A stretch of 42,334 nucleotides of DNA from Oscillospiraceae bacterium (lineage in GTDB: Bacteria; Bacillota; Clostridia; Oscillospirales; Oscillospiraceae), in contig CACXAQ010000026.1 in NCBI GenBank assembly GCA_902765595.1, positions 1 through 42,334 on the forward strand. Direction: 5' to 3'. Shown here in pieces: positions 1 through 7,652 of this stretch. Position 1 is the first letter of the stretch; the number at the start of each line of letters is the position of its first letter. Below the pieces are notes generated by a model. It saw only the letters and a program-made list of their open reading frames with translations, was not told the origin of the DNA and searched no databases. The position numbers and the translations under genes were made by a program.

Positions 1-117
1 TGGCTCTTTCCAATTGCCTTTGGCATGGGCGTACAATTTGACAGGTGATTTTTGTCATTTTTTCTGTCTTGACAAACGTCACTTCATAACGGGATTTGCG
101 GAGGTGAAGGCAGGAAC

Positions 118-639
118 ATGATTATTTTGTTAACCGGAGCATCTCACACCGGAAAGACTCTTCTGGCACAGCGGATGCTCGAAAAGTACAAATATCCATA
201 TCTCTCCATTGACCATCTGAAGATGGGGCTGATCCGCAGCGGCAACACAGAACTTGGGCCGGAAGACGACGATGCTCTCACAGAGTATCTGTGGCCCATT
301 GTCCGCGAGATAATCAAGACCGCAGTCGAAAACAGACAGGATCTGATCGTAGAGGGCTGCTACGTTCCCGCAGATTGGAGAAATGACTTTGATGCGCATT
401 ATCTGCCGTCTATTCGATTCATTTGCCTTGCCATGACCGAAGAATACATTGACAGTCATTATCATGAGATCATCGGGCATGAGTCGGATATAGAATCCAG
501 ATTGATGGAAGCCGATTGTACCCCCGATGACCTGAAGGAATGCAACAGATGGTACATCGACACGTTCGGAAGTGCCGGCGAGAATGTCATTCTTATAGAG
601 GATGATTACAACCAGGCATTGACAGAACTTATAGAATGA
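118..639 (+). CDS. P-loop kinase-like NTP-binding protein
   Basis: Small soluble protein of 173 residues with a Walker A motif GASHTGKT at residues 7-14. An aspartate follows in SIDHLKMGL (about residue 32), placed where small-molecule P-loop kinases hold a substrate-binding or catalytic acid. The fold resembles the adenylate kinase, shikimate kinase and zeta-toxin group, but the substrate cannot be read from the sequence. GGAGGTG lies 11 bases before the ATG and a closer AGGA 2 bases before it. The gene appears monocistronic and ends before a strong bidirectional terminator shared with rqcP. No toxin-antitoxin partner is visible upstream, though only 117 bases are available on that side. Confidence 0.7.
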   Translation: MIILLTGASHTGKTLLAQRMLEKYKYPYLSIDHLKMGLIRSGNTELGPEDDDALTEYLWPIVREIIKTAVENRQDLIVEGCYVPADWRNDFDAHYLPSIRFICLAMTEEYIDSHYHEIIGHESDIESRLMEADCTPDDLKECNRWYIDTFGSAGENVILIEDDYNQALTELIE

Positions 640-721
640 TAAATTCCGGTTTGCCGAATAGATCTTCTATTGTCCACAGTTATAACGAGCATCGGATTAT
701 GCCCCACAAAATCCAAGAGAC

Positions 722-756
722 AAAACCGGCGTGACCGCAGCGGTCACGCCGGTTTC
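722..756. terminator. Bidirectional terminator
   Basis: A perfect 14-bp stem (AAACCGGCGTGACC with its complement) and a 5-base loop sit between two convergent genes. A-rich and T-rich flanks are present on both sides but short. Confidence 0.7.
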
Positions 757-828
757 ATATCCTTTTGAGCCGGTAATTGCTGCATCAAAGCAACTTCCTT
801 ATGGAGTCTGCCCCGATGCACGTCTTTT

Positions 829-1071
829 TTATTCGATCTCCCGGTACATGGCCGGGGCGTCCGCCTTGTTGGCGGTCTCGCTGATCTGGGTGACCTCCAC
901 CTTCAGCGTCCGGCTGCCGAAGGCGATTTCGATCAGGTCCCCCACTTTCACCTGGTAGCTGGCCTTCACCTGCCGGCCGTTGACGCTGACCCGCTCCCCG
1001 TCGCAGGCCTCGTTTGCCACGGTGCGGCGCTTGATGAGCCGGGAGACCTTCAAATACTTATCCAAACGCAT
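829..1071 (-). CDS. rqcP: S4-domain RNA-binding protein, RqcP family
   Basis: Protein of 80 residues that is almost entirely one S4 RNA-binding domain: MRLDKYLKVSRLIKRRTVAN at the N-terminus, then DGERVSVNGRQVKASYQVKVGD. Family knowledge: YabO/RqcP proteins bind the obstructed 50S subunit and help RqcH add alanine tails in ribosome-associated quality control, while the related Hsp15 acts in heat shock. The ATG at 1071 is chosen because GAAAGGAA lies just upstream; a longer reading would add 16 residues with no similarity to the domain. It lies directly downstream of hup, separated by a terminator-like hairpin, so it may depend partly on read-through. This hup-rqcP order is common in Clostridia. 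Confidence 0.88.
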   Translation of the reverse strand: MRLDKYLKVSRLIKRRTVANEACDGERVSVNGRQVKASYQVKVGDLIEIAFGSRTLKVEVTQISETANKADAPAMYREIE

Positions 1072-1092
1072 AAAGAAGTTCCTTTCTGTAAA

Positions 1093-1127
1093 AAAACTGC
1101 GCGGCGGGAAACCTGCCACGCAGTTTT
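1093..1127 (-). terminator. Terminator downstream of hup
   Basis: On the minus strand AAAACTGCG pairs with CGCAGTTTT and runs into a stretch of T residues. It lies between hup and rqcP, so it may attenuate rather than fully stop transcription. Confidence 0.65.
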
Positions 1128-1144
1128 GATATCATGAAGAGCCC

Positions 1145-1420
1145 TTACTTGGCAACGGCGTCCTTGAGAGCCTTGCCGATCTTGAAGGAAGCAACGCGGG
1201 ACGCGGGGATCTCGATCTCTTCCTTGGTCTGGGGGTTGCGGCCCACGCGGGCGCCGCGCTCTTTCACTTCAAAAGCACCAAAGCCAACCAGCTGGACCTT
1301 TTCGCCGCCGGCGAGCACTTCGGTGATGGTATCAAAAGTGGCGTTGACAGCCTGCTCGGTGTCCTTCTTGGACAGGCCGGTCTTCTTGGCAACAGCAGTA
1401 ACGAGTTCTGCTTTGTTCAT
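1145..1420 (-). CDS. hup: HU family nucleoid DNA-binding protein
   Basis: Protein of 91 residues, the standard HU length. It opens with [18 protein letters not shown], has [17 protein letters not shown] in the core, and carries the DNA-binding arm signature [17 protein letters not shown] dimers bend and wrap DNA without sequence specificity and compact the nucleoid. The ATG at 1420 has GGGAGGAAAA upstream; the longer open frame adds 14 non-conserved residues. A promoter with TTGATA and TAAATT spaced by 17 bases lies about 80 bases upstream, consistent with strong constitutive expression. Confidence 0.96.
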   Translation of the reverse strand: MNKAELVTAVAKKTGLSKKDTEQAVNATFDTITEVLAGGEKVQLVGFGAFEVKERGARVGRNPQTKEEIEIPASRVASFKIGKALKDAVAK

Positions 1421-1497
1421 GTTTGTTTTCCTCCCTAGTGTTTTCTGGCCTTCTGCCAGCATGATTCACAATTTACGCCGTTTAACACAGCTTTTTT

Positions 1498-1526
1498 AAT
1501 TTACCACAAAGGTTCCGGTTTATCAA
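1498..1526 (-). promoter_or_regulatory. Sigma-A promoter of hup
   Basis: Minus strand: TTGATA (1526-1521), a 17-base spacer, then TAAATT (1503-1498). It leaves a leader of about 70 bases before the hup start codon. Confidence 0.65.
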
Positions 1527-1555
1527 GTATTATTTCCGGTTTTTGATGCTTTTTT

Positions 1556-3164
1556 TCAGCGCATCCGCAGGATTTTTGCGATTTTCTCCCCACCGGGGAT
1601 GAGATGCATGTCTTCTTTGGTGATGGAACGGGACACGATGATCACCACCAGGTACACGACCACCGCCGCGACGATGGCGGCCCCCAGGGACAGCAGCAAG
1701 CCCAGGCTGCCCCGGGCGGGGAGCAGGCGGGCGCAGATCCCGTAGACGGCCCAGGCGGTCAGGCCCATCAGGGCGCTGGAAAACAGCGGTCCCCCGAAGA
1801 CCCGCAGCAGGCGAGGCCGGTCGGAGAGCTCCCGGCACATGAAGACGTAGTTCATCACCGCCATGACCAGGTAGCTGATGAGGGTGCCCACCGGGGCGCC
1901 GTAGATGTTGACCTGGGGCCGGGCCACCAGGAACCAGTTGATGACGATCTTCACCACGCCGCCGGTGATGAGGGTCACCATGGTGAGCTTCTCCTTGCCG
2001 GAGGCCTGGAGAATGGCGTTTTCCAGCAGCACGATGCACACGAAGAAGGAGGCCGCGCCCATGATGGCCAGCAGATCCGGCCCGGCGCCGTGGCTGCCGG
2101 GATAGAGCAGGCGCATGATGGGACCGGACAGGACCGCAAGCCCCACCCCCATGGGGATGGAGATCACGGAGGAGATGCGCATGGAGTCCTCCGAGACGGC
2201 GGCGGCGGTCTTCAGATCCCGCTGGGCGATGGCCCGGGAGATGGCCGGGACGATGGAGATGGTCAGCGGGGTGATAAAGGCGGCGGGGAGATTAAAGAGG
2301 GTCTGGGCCTTGCCGTAGACCCCGTAGAGCACCTTGGCCTGCTGATAGTTGAAGCCCGCGGCGCTCTGGAGCCGGTTCATGCAGAGCTTGGAGTCCACGC
2401 TGTTAGATGTTCTTCACGATGACGGCGGCGGAGTCCACCTTCTCGTCATCCTCGGGCACGTCGTGGGGGTCGTGTACGCCTGCGGTATAGGGCGCGGCCA
2501 GGGCGTCATAGTGGCGGCGCTTGTAGATGACCATATAGAGCAGGGAGACCGCCGAACCGATGGACACGCCCAGGATGGCGCCGGCGGAGCCCATGGGCAG
2601 CTCCATGGGCGTGCCCCGGTAGGCCCGCAGCACCAGCACCGCGATGATCAGGCCGGCCACGACCTTGAAGAAGACCTCCAGCACTTCGTCCACAGTGGTG
2701 GGCAGCATGTTCCCGTTGCCCTGGCAGTAGCCCCGATAGGCGGAGACCATGCACACCAGCAGGATCGCCGGGGCCATGGCCCGGACGCTGGGGGCGGCGT
2801 CCGGATTCTCCAGATACACGGCGGCCAGCCAGTTGGGGAAGAAGAACATGACGGACGCGAAGACCAGGCCCAGGATCGTAAAGGTGCCAAGGGCCACGCG
2901 GAAGAGCTTCTCCTCCTGTTTGGCGCGGCCGTTGGCGTCCGCCTCCGCCACCAGGCGGGACAGGGCCACGGGGAGGCCGGCGGTGGCCAGGGTGAAGAAG
3001 ATGAAATAGATATTATAGGCCCCCATAAACATGGAGTAGCCCTCGTCATGGAGAAGATTGCCCAGGGGGATCTTGTAGAAGAAGCCCAGGATCTTCATGA
3101 TGATGACGCCGGCTGTCAGGATCGCCGCGCCATGCAGATAGTTTTGCCCTTTCTTCTTAGCCAT
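1556..3164 (-). pseudogene. SpoVB/MurJ-like flippase, interrupted
   Basis: Two adjacent frames together encode one polytopic membrane protein of the MOP flippase superfamily (polysaccharide biosynthesis / stage V sporulation protein B type), which moves lipid-linked precursors across the membrane. The N-terminal half (3164-2403) starts MAKKKGQNYLHGAAILTAGV after a GGAGG site and ends in VDSAAVIVKNI followed by a stop. The C-terminal half resumes one frame away as VDSKLCMNRLQSAAGFNYQQ and runs to 1556. In the family, a transmembrane segment with an isoleucine/proline-rich sequence normally lies between these two points; it is missing here. The break is at about 2399-2406 and looks like a deletion of a few tens of bases, not a multiple of three. 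It is either a pseudogene or an assembly error. The GTG at 2398 could in principle start a separate C-terminal polypeptide, but no good ribosome site precedes it. Confidence 0.8.
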
Positions 3165-3373
3165 ACGCCGCCTCCGAAAATAACTGTCCAATACTATACG
3201 CGCAAAATGTTACAAAATCAAGGGAAACCGCTATTTTACCGAGGGGCCGCAGAGGGCGCCCCGGAAAAAGATCTGGTTCTTTTGGTTGCGGCGGCGGCGT
3301 TTTTCTGGTAAAGTGGGGGCAGGAACAAACGCGCGGCGCGCTCCGCGCCGGAATGCTGACAGGAGGGATCATG

Positions 3374-4330
3374 ATGCGCTGGCTCACAGATGAAAACTAC
3401 GGAAAGATCATGCAGGCCGAGGTGGAGCCCTGGCTGCAGGCCCGGATGGAGACGGGCTTTGACGAACGGGTGAAGGGACAGCCGATCTATTACGTCCATT
3501 ACCGGGCGGACGCGCCCCGGGGCGTGGTGGTCATCAGCCACGGCTTTACCGAGTCCATCGCCAAGTTTGCCGAACCCATCTACTATCTCCTGCAGGCGGG
3601 CTATGAGGTCTGGGGCGTGGACCATCGCGGCCACGGCCGCTCCTACCGGGCAAACGCCAATCCCTTTGTGGTCCACGTGGACCGCTTTGAGGACTACGTG
3701 GAGGATCTGCGGCACCTGACCGAGACGCTGGTGAAGCCCGCCGCCGGGGAGCTGCCCCTGTATCTGTACTGCCACTCCATGGGCGGCTGTGTGGGCGCCT
3801 GGACCATTGAGAAATACCCGGAGCTGTTCCAAAAGGCCGTCCTCTCCTCCCCCATGCTGGGGCTGAGCTTCGGCAAGATCCCCCTGCCGGTGGCCTATGC
3901 CTTCGCCAGTCTCAAGAGCATCGGCGAAAAGGGCAAGGAGCCCCTCTCGCCGGTGACGGAGTATGCCGTTGAGACCTACGCCGACAGCGCCGCCAACTCC
4001 GAGGCCCGCTTCAACTGGTACCATCAGAAGAAACTGGACGACCAGCGCTTCCAGCTCTGCGCCGGCTCCGCCAACTGGGGCAAGGAGGCCATTGCCGCCT
4101 GCCGCCGGGTCTGCTCCGACCGGGAGACGGCCAAGATCCGCATCCCGGTGCTGCTGTTCCAGGCGGAGAAGGACGTGTACGTGAAAAACGCGTCTCAGGA
4201 TCTGTTCGCCGGCAAGGTCCCGACCTGTGAGCTGGTGAAGATGCCCGGCCTGCGCCACGAGCTGTACTTCAGCGACGGAGAGAACCTGCGGCGCTACTGG
4301 GAAAAGATCTTCGCGTTCCTGGAGAAATAA
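3374..4330 (+). CDS. Alpha/beta hydrolase, lysophospholipase type
   Basis: Serine hydrolase of about 318 residues. The oxyanion region is VVISHGFTES, the following segment is VDHRGHGRS, and the nucleophile elbow is CHSMGG. An acidic residue in QAEKDVYVKN and a histidine in GLRHELYF complete a plausible catalytic triad. This layout matches the monoacylglycerol lipase/lysophospholipase L2 group (Hydrolase_4). There is no signal peptide, so it is likely cytosolic. AGGAGGG at 3361-3367 supports the ATG at 3374; the ATG at 3371 is an alternative. It is monocistronic and followed by a clear terminator. The exact ester substrate is unknown. Confidence 0.85.
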   Translation: MRWLTDENYGKIMQAEVEPWLQARMETGFDERVKGQPIYYVHYRADAPRGVVVISHGFTESIAKFAEPIYYLLQAGYEVWGVDHRGHGRSYRANANPFVVHVDRFEDYVEDLRHLTETLVKPAAGELPLYLYCHSMGGCVGAWTIEKYPELFQKAVLSSPMLGLSFGKIPLPVAYAFASLKSIGEKGKEPLSPVTEYAVETYADSAANSEARFNWYHQKKLDDQRFQLCAGSANWGKEAIAACRRVCSDRETAKIRIPVLLFQAEKDVYVKNASQDLFAGKVPTCELVKMPGLRHELYFSDGENLRRYWEKIFAFLEK

Positions 4331-4347
4331 GCCGGAAATATGGAAAG

Positions 4348-4387
4348 AGGATGGAGAGACCTGCAAAGTCTCTCCATCCTTTTCTTT
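4348..4387 (+). terminator. Terminator of the hydrolase gene
   Basis: A perfect 12-bp stem (AGGATGGAGAGA with its complement), 9-base loop, then TTTTCTTT. It starts about 18 bases after the stop codon. Confidence 0.8.
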
Positions 4388-4427
4388 GATGTTCCTTGAC
4401 GTGCGGGGACGCCTGTTTTCTTTGCCG
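4388..4427 (+). repeat. RAYT-associated leader, copy 1
   Basis: A roughly 40-base segment beginning GATGTTC and containing GTGCGGGGACGCCTGTTT. It is repeated with few changes at 5547-5585. Each copy lies upstream of a RAYT reading frame and is followed by REP palindromes, so the repeat appears to be part of a duplicated transposase module. Confidence 0.6.
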
Positions 4428-4451
4428 CGTTTGTAGCATGATACAGGAAAT

Positions 4452-4476
4452 GGGCGATTCATGAATCGCCCCTACG
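4452..4476 (+). repeat. REP palindrome upstream of the RAYT relic
   Basis: GGGCGATTCATGAATCGCCC followed by CTACG. The outer GGGCG and CGCCCCTACG match the other REP units of this window, while the inner arm bases differ but still pair. Confidence 0.75.
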
Positions 4477-4491
4477 AAGGATGGGGGTGCC

Positions 4492-4800
4492 ATGGGCCTG
4501 CCCATGCGAAAACAAATTCGGCTGCCGGACTACGATTATTCCTCCCCCGGCGCCTATTTCGTCACCATCTGCACCCATGAAAAACGACGCATCCTGTCGT
4601 CCATCCCTGTAGGGGCGCTTCACGAAGCGCCCGCCGTGCGTCTTTCCGGCGCAGGCGTCATCGTCCGGCGGATCATTTCCTGTCTGCCCTTGCGTTATCC
4701 CGCCGCCAAGGACGGGGCGTTCAATCTGACAGAGTAAGCGAGGCTCTGCGACATCAGCAGAACCACAGCGTATAAGTATATCGGACTGTTGGAGGGATAA
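4492..4800 (+). pseudogene. RAYT relic fused to a recombinase-like HTH tail
   Basis: The first ~68 residues match the intact RAYT at 5820-6308: KQIRL, DYDYSSPGAYFVTICT, then a variable part. The similarity stops near RYPAAK, so the HUH and catalytic tyrosine motifs are absent. The frame then reads DGAFNLTE, a TAA stop at 4735, and continues in the same frame as ARLCDISRTTAYKYIGLLEG to a second stop at 4798. That tail resembles the C-terminal helix-turn-helix of serine resolvases/invertases. A REP palindrome (4609-4632) lies inside the coding part and is read as VGALHEAP. I take this as a dead fusion of two mobile-element fragments; the recombinase assignment of the tail rests on about 20 residues. 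Confidence 0.6.
4609..4632 (-). repeat. REP palindrome inside the RAYT relic
   Basis: GTAGGGGCGCTTC then a short loop and GAAGCGCCC, in the orientation opposite to the upstream copy. It is read through in frame by the relic. Confidence 0.7.
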
Positions 4801-4830
4801 AAAAGGGCAGGGAGTGGTTTGCTCCCTGCC
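4798..4830 (-). terminator. Terminator of the small-protein operon
   Basis: The stem GGCAGGGAG/CTCCCTGCC is followed on the minus strand by a run of six T residues. It lies immediately after the last gene of the operon. Confidence 0.75.
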
Positions 4831-4833
4831 TGT

Positions 4834-5013
4834 TTATTGTTGATGACGGCGACTCCAACAGTCTATACACATCGTAATGCCGTCGTCCTCTGTGATAAAA
4901 CTATCCAGATATTCTTCGCCACATATAGGGCATGTGTAAAAGATATGACCAGGGGCGTCATCGTAGGTGTGTTGATCTAGTTCATCAAGATTTACATTGT
5001 CATAGTTCGGCAT
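4834..5013 (-). CDS. Small zinc-ribbon-like protein
   Basis: Protein of 59 residues starting MPNYDNVNLDELDQHTYDD. It carries two cysteine pairs, CPIC at about residues 28-31 and CIDC at 49-52, the arrangement of a small zinc ribbon, and has an acidic middle (EEYLDSFITEDDG). The ATG at 5013 follows AGGGGAAAA and lies 8 bases after the stop of the upstream gene, so the two are surely co-transcribed. I do not recognise a named family. It could be a protein- or RNA-binding adaptor. Confidence 0.75.
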   Translation of the reverse strand: MPNYDNVNLDELDQHTYDDAPGHIFYTCPICGEEYLDSFITEDDGITMCIDCWSRRHQQ

Positions 5014-5021
5014 TTTTCCCC

Positions 5022-5231
5022 TTAATCGTCTATCTCAATCACTTCATAATCTGCCTCTCCATCCTCTCGCTCTTCCCATGGATTGGACATTTCAAGGATT
5101 TCACCACCAAGTCTAAAGCAACTGACCGTATCGCACCCATATTCTTCCGCTTCTTCTTCGGTATCAAATTCAGGGTCCTCCACCCAAGTAGAACCATCGG
5201 GGTAGTGCATCTCAACCTTATACTTCGGCAT
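5022..5231 (-). CDS. Small acidic protein of unknown function
   Basis: Protein of 69 residues beginning MPKYKVEMHYPDGSTWVED. It is very acidic, with an EFDTEEEAEEY stretch and an EREDGEADYEVIEIDD tail, and no membrane segment. The pattern of a beta-strand pair followed by TEEEAEEYG suggests a small alpha/beta fold, but no family is recognised. It is the middle gene of a three-gene operon of proteins under 70 residues, between the lysine-rich protein upstream and the zinc-ribbon protein downstream. The start shares the MPxY opening with the downstream gene. Confidence 0.72.
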   Translation of the reverse strand: MPKYKVEMHYPDGSTWVEDPEFDTEEEAEEYGCDTVSCFRLGGEILEMSNPWEEREDGEADYEVIEIDD

Positions 5232-5284
5232 AATCGTTATTCTCCTCTTTGCTTGTCATCCAAAATTGGTGAATGAAACTCCTC

Positions 5285-5440
5285 TTATCTCTTCTTTTTC
5301 TTCTGAAACGAAGAGGTTAAATCCATCATCTTTTTTGCATAAGAAGCCCCATCAATTTTTTCTTCATCGTATTGCTTCATCAGTTTATCAACTTTGCTCT
5401 TCAAATCTTTTTTCTCGTCTTTTTTCCCGAATAAGCCCAT
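5285..5440 (-). CDS. Small lysine-rich protein, SHOCT-like helix
   Basis: Protein of 51 residues: MGLFGKKDEKK at the start, a helix KVDKLMKQYDEEKIDGASYAKKMMDL, and a basic QKKKKR end. The helix-turn-helix spacing resembles short oligomerisation (SHOCT-like) domains, an inference from pattern only. The start at 5440 has GGAGGTG 5 bases upstream. It is the first gene after the consensus promoter at 5470-5498 and leads the operon of three tiny proteins. Confidence 0.7.
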   Translation of the reverse strand: MGLFGKKDEKKDLKSKVDKLMKQYDEEKIDGASYAKKMMDLTSSFQKKKKR

Positions 5441-5469
5441 GATAGCACCTCCGAAAAAATGATGGTATA

Positions 5470-5498
5470 ATCATATCATTATGTCAGTATACTGTCAA
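5470..5498 (-). promoter_or_regulatory. Consensus sigma-A promoter of the small-protein operon
   Basis: Minus strand: TTGACA (5498-5493), exactly 17 bases, then TATGAT (5475-5470). It matches the sigma-A consensus at 11 of 12 positions and has a short leader of about 25 bases to the ribosome site. Confidence 0.88.
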
Positions 5499-5546
5499 GT
5501 TTTATACTTTTTGCTTTTCATCATAAAATGTAAAAAGGTGTTCCGA

Positions 5547-5585
5547 GATGTTCAAAGATGTGCGGGGACGCCTGTTTCTTTGCCG
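5547..5585 (+). repeat. RAYT-associated leader, copy 2
   Basis: Second copy of the segment at 4388-4427, again containing GTGCGGGGACGCCTGTTT and ending TTTGCCG. It immediately precedes the REP tandem array and the intact RAYT. Confidence 0.6.
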
Positions 5586-5609
5586 AAGCTGTGGTATAAT
5601 TGATAGAAA

Positions 5610-5803
5610 CGGGCGGCAGATTGCCGCCCCTACGGTGGGTTTGAAATTCACAGGCGGCAGATTGCCGCCCCTACGGCGGGTTTGAAACTCACGGGCGGCA
5701 GATTGCCGCCCCTACGGCGGGTTTGAAATTCACGGGCGGCAGATTGCCGCCCCTACGGTGGGTTTGAAATTCACGGGCGGCAGATTGCCGCCCCTACGGT
5801 GGG
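5610..5803 (+). repeat. Five-unit 41-bp tandem array of REP palindromes
   Basis: Palindromes start at 5611, 5652, 5693, 5734 and 5775, a constant 41-base period. Each unit holds GGGCGGCAGATTGCCGCCCC (7-bp arms around an AGATT loop) followed by TACGG and a linker GTGGGTTTGAAATTCAC. Only a handful of substitutions separate the units, one of them in the first arm base of unit 2. This is not a CRISPR array because the linker is also repeated. It abuts the ribosome site of the transposase gene. Confidence 0.92.
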
Positions 5804-5819
5804 ATCGGAGGTTTGGATC

Positions 5820-6308
5820 ATGGCTTTGCCAAAGCGGAAACAAATACGTCTGCACCAATATGACTACAGCAGCCCCGGCGCCTATTTTGTCACAATCTGC
5901 ACAAAGGATCGGCGCTGCATCCTGTCGGATGTTGCCGTAGGGGCGGCTACCAGCCGCCCGCCGGAATTGCGTCTCACCGCTTATGGAGAAATCGTTGATT
6001 CCGCTATAAAAAGCATTCCTGCTATCTATCCAGCGGTTTTCATTGATAATTATGTTATCATGCCTAATCATGTCCACCTGATTCTCCGTATCAATACGGA
6101 TAACGACGGGCGGCAGATTGCCGCCCCTACGGTTAGTACCGTTATCGGTCAACTGAAACGGTGGGCCTCGATACAAGCCAAGTCGGCTCTCTGGCAAAAA
6201 TCCTATCACGAGCATGTGATCCGCGGAGAGAACGACTACCGCGAAATTTGGGAATACATCGAAAGCAACCCTGCAAAATGGGCGGAGGATCGGTATTATG
6301 CAAAATGA
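5820..6308 (+). CDS. REP-associated tyrosine transposase (RAYT)
   Basis: Protein of 162 residues of the IS200/IS605-like Y1 transposase superfamily, RAYT branch. It has KQIRLHQYDYSSPGAYFVTICT near the N-terminus, the HUH metal-binding motif in MPNHVHLIL, and the candidate catalytic tyrosine in ENDYREIWEYI, followed by SNPAKWAEDRYYAK. Such enzymes cut single-stranded DNA at REP hairpins and are thought to spread them. GGAGG lies 8 bases before the ATG at 5820. Two REP palindromes sit inside the gene in frame, one read as VGAATSRPPE and one as GRQIAAPT, without destroying the conserved motifs. Directly upstream is the five-unit REP array, a likely substrate. Confidence 0.9.
   Translation: MALPKRKQIRLHQYDYSSPGAYFVTICTKDRRCILSDVAVGAATSRPPELRLTAYGEIVDSAIKSIPAIYPAVFIDNYVIMPNHVHLILRINTDNDGRQIAAPTVSTVIGQLKRWASIQAKSALWQKSYHEHVIRGENDYREIWEYIESNPAKWAEDRYYAK
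5936..5960 (-). repeat. REP palindrome inside the RAYT gene, copy 1
   Basis: CGTAGGGGCGGCT, a short loop and AGCCGCCCG. It is inverted relative to the array units and has a changed inner arm. It is translated in frame. Confidence 0.78.
6106..6132 (+). repeat. REP palindrome inside the RAYT gene, copy 2
   Basis: Identical to the array unit core: ACGGGCGGCAGATTGCCGCC continuing CCTACGG. It lies between the HUH motif and the tyrosine region, in frame. Confidence 0.85.
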
Positions 6309-6394
6309 GCGGCTGGTGGATCAACGAGTGGGGCTTGCGTAACAGTTGTATCGATCCTCCGGGCCGCATAGGATAGTCCGTGTGCGCCTCTATC

Positions 6395-6428
6395 AAAAAA
6401 GGATCCCCGAGGCAATGCCTCGGGGATC
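6395..6428 (-). terminator. Terminator of gapdh
   Basis: The minus-strand stem GATCCCCGAGGC/GCCTCGGGGATC is followed by a run of six T residues. It starts 24 bases after the gapdh stop. Confidence 0.88.
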
Positions 6429-6452
6429 TCTCTTTTATGGTTCCTGCAAAAC

Positions 6453-7381
<929 letters not shown>

Positions 7382-7465
7382 GAAACATATCCTCCAATCA
7401 AAAATTTGCAGAAATTGGTTTGGAAATCGCTTCCAAGAGCGGAAAAAGCTCCTTTAAGCGTTTTA

Positions 7466-7495
7466 ATTTTAACATATACTATCCGCAAAAATCAA
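7466..7495 (-). promoter_or_regulatory. Promoter of gapdh
   Basis: Minus strand: TTGATT (7495-7490), an 18-base spacer, TAAAAT (7471-7466). The leader to the start codon is about 80 bases. Confidence 0.55.
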
Positions 7496-7569
7496 GTTTC
7501 CGCGCTTCTTATTTTGACCGAAAAACTGCCGAAATTTTCACGGGTTTAAGGCGGTTTCGGCGCTTATTA

Positions 7570-7598
7570 TTGTGTATTTTGTCGGTTTATGGTAGAAT
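7570..7598 (+). promoter_or_regulatory. Promoter of the histidine-kinase-like gene
   Basis: TTGTGT (7570-7575), a 17-base spacer and TAGAAT (7593-7598), about 45 bases before the ribosome site AGGAGG. Confidence 0.55.
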
Positions 7599-7652
7599 GG
7601 CCCCGGGGAAGTTCCGGTCCCGCCGCCCCGGGCGGAGAACAGGAGGAATCAG

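Noticed and set aside
1-117. Promoter for the P-loop kinase-like gene from two TTGACA-like boxes
   Set aside because: Neither box has a fitting -10 sequence at 16-18 bases.
5610-5803. Possible CRISPR array because of the regular period
   Set aside because: The whole 41-base unit including the linker is repeated; there are no unique spacers, and no cas genes are near.
5730-6215. Long open frame on the minus strand across the REP array and RAYT
   Set aside because: It is an open reading of the repeats and the complement of the transposase; no ribosome site and no conserved domain.
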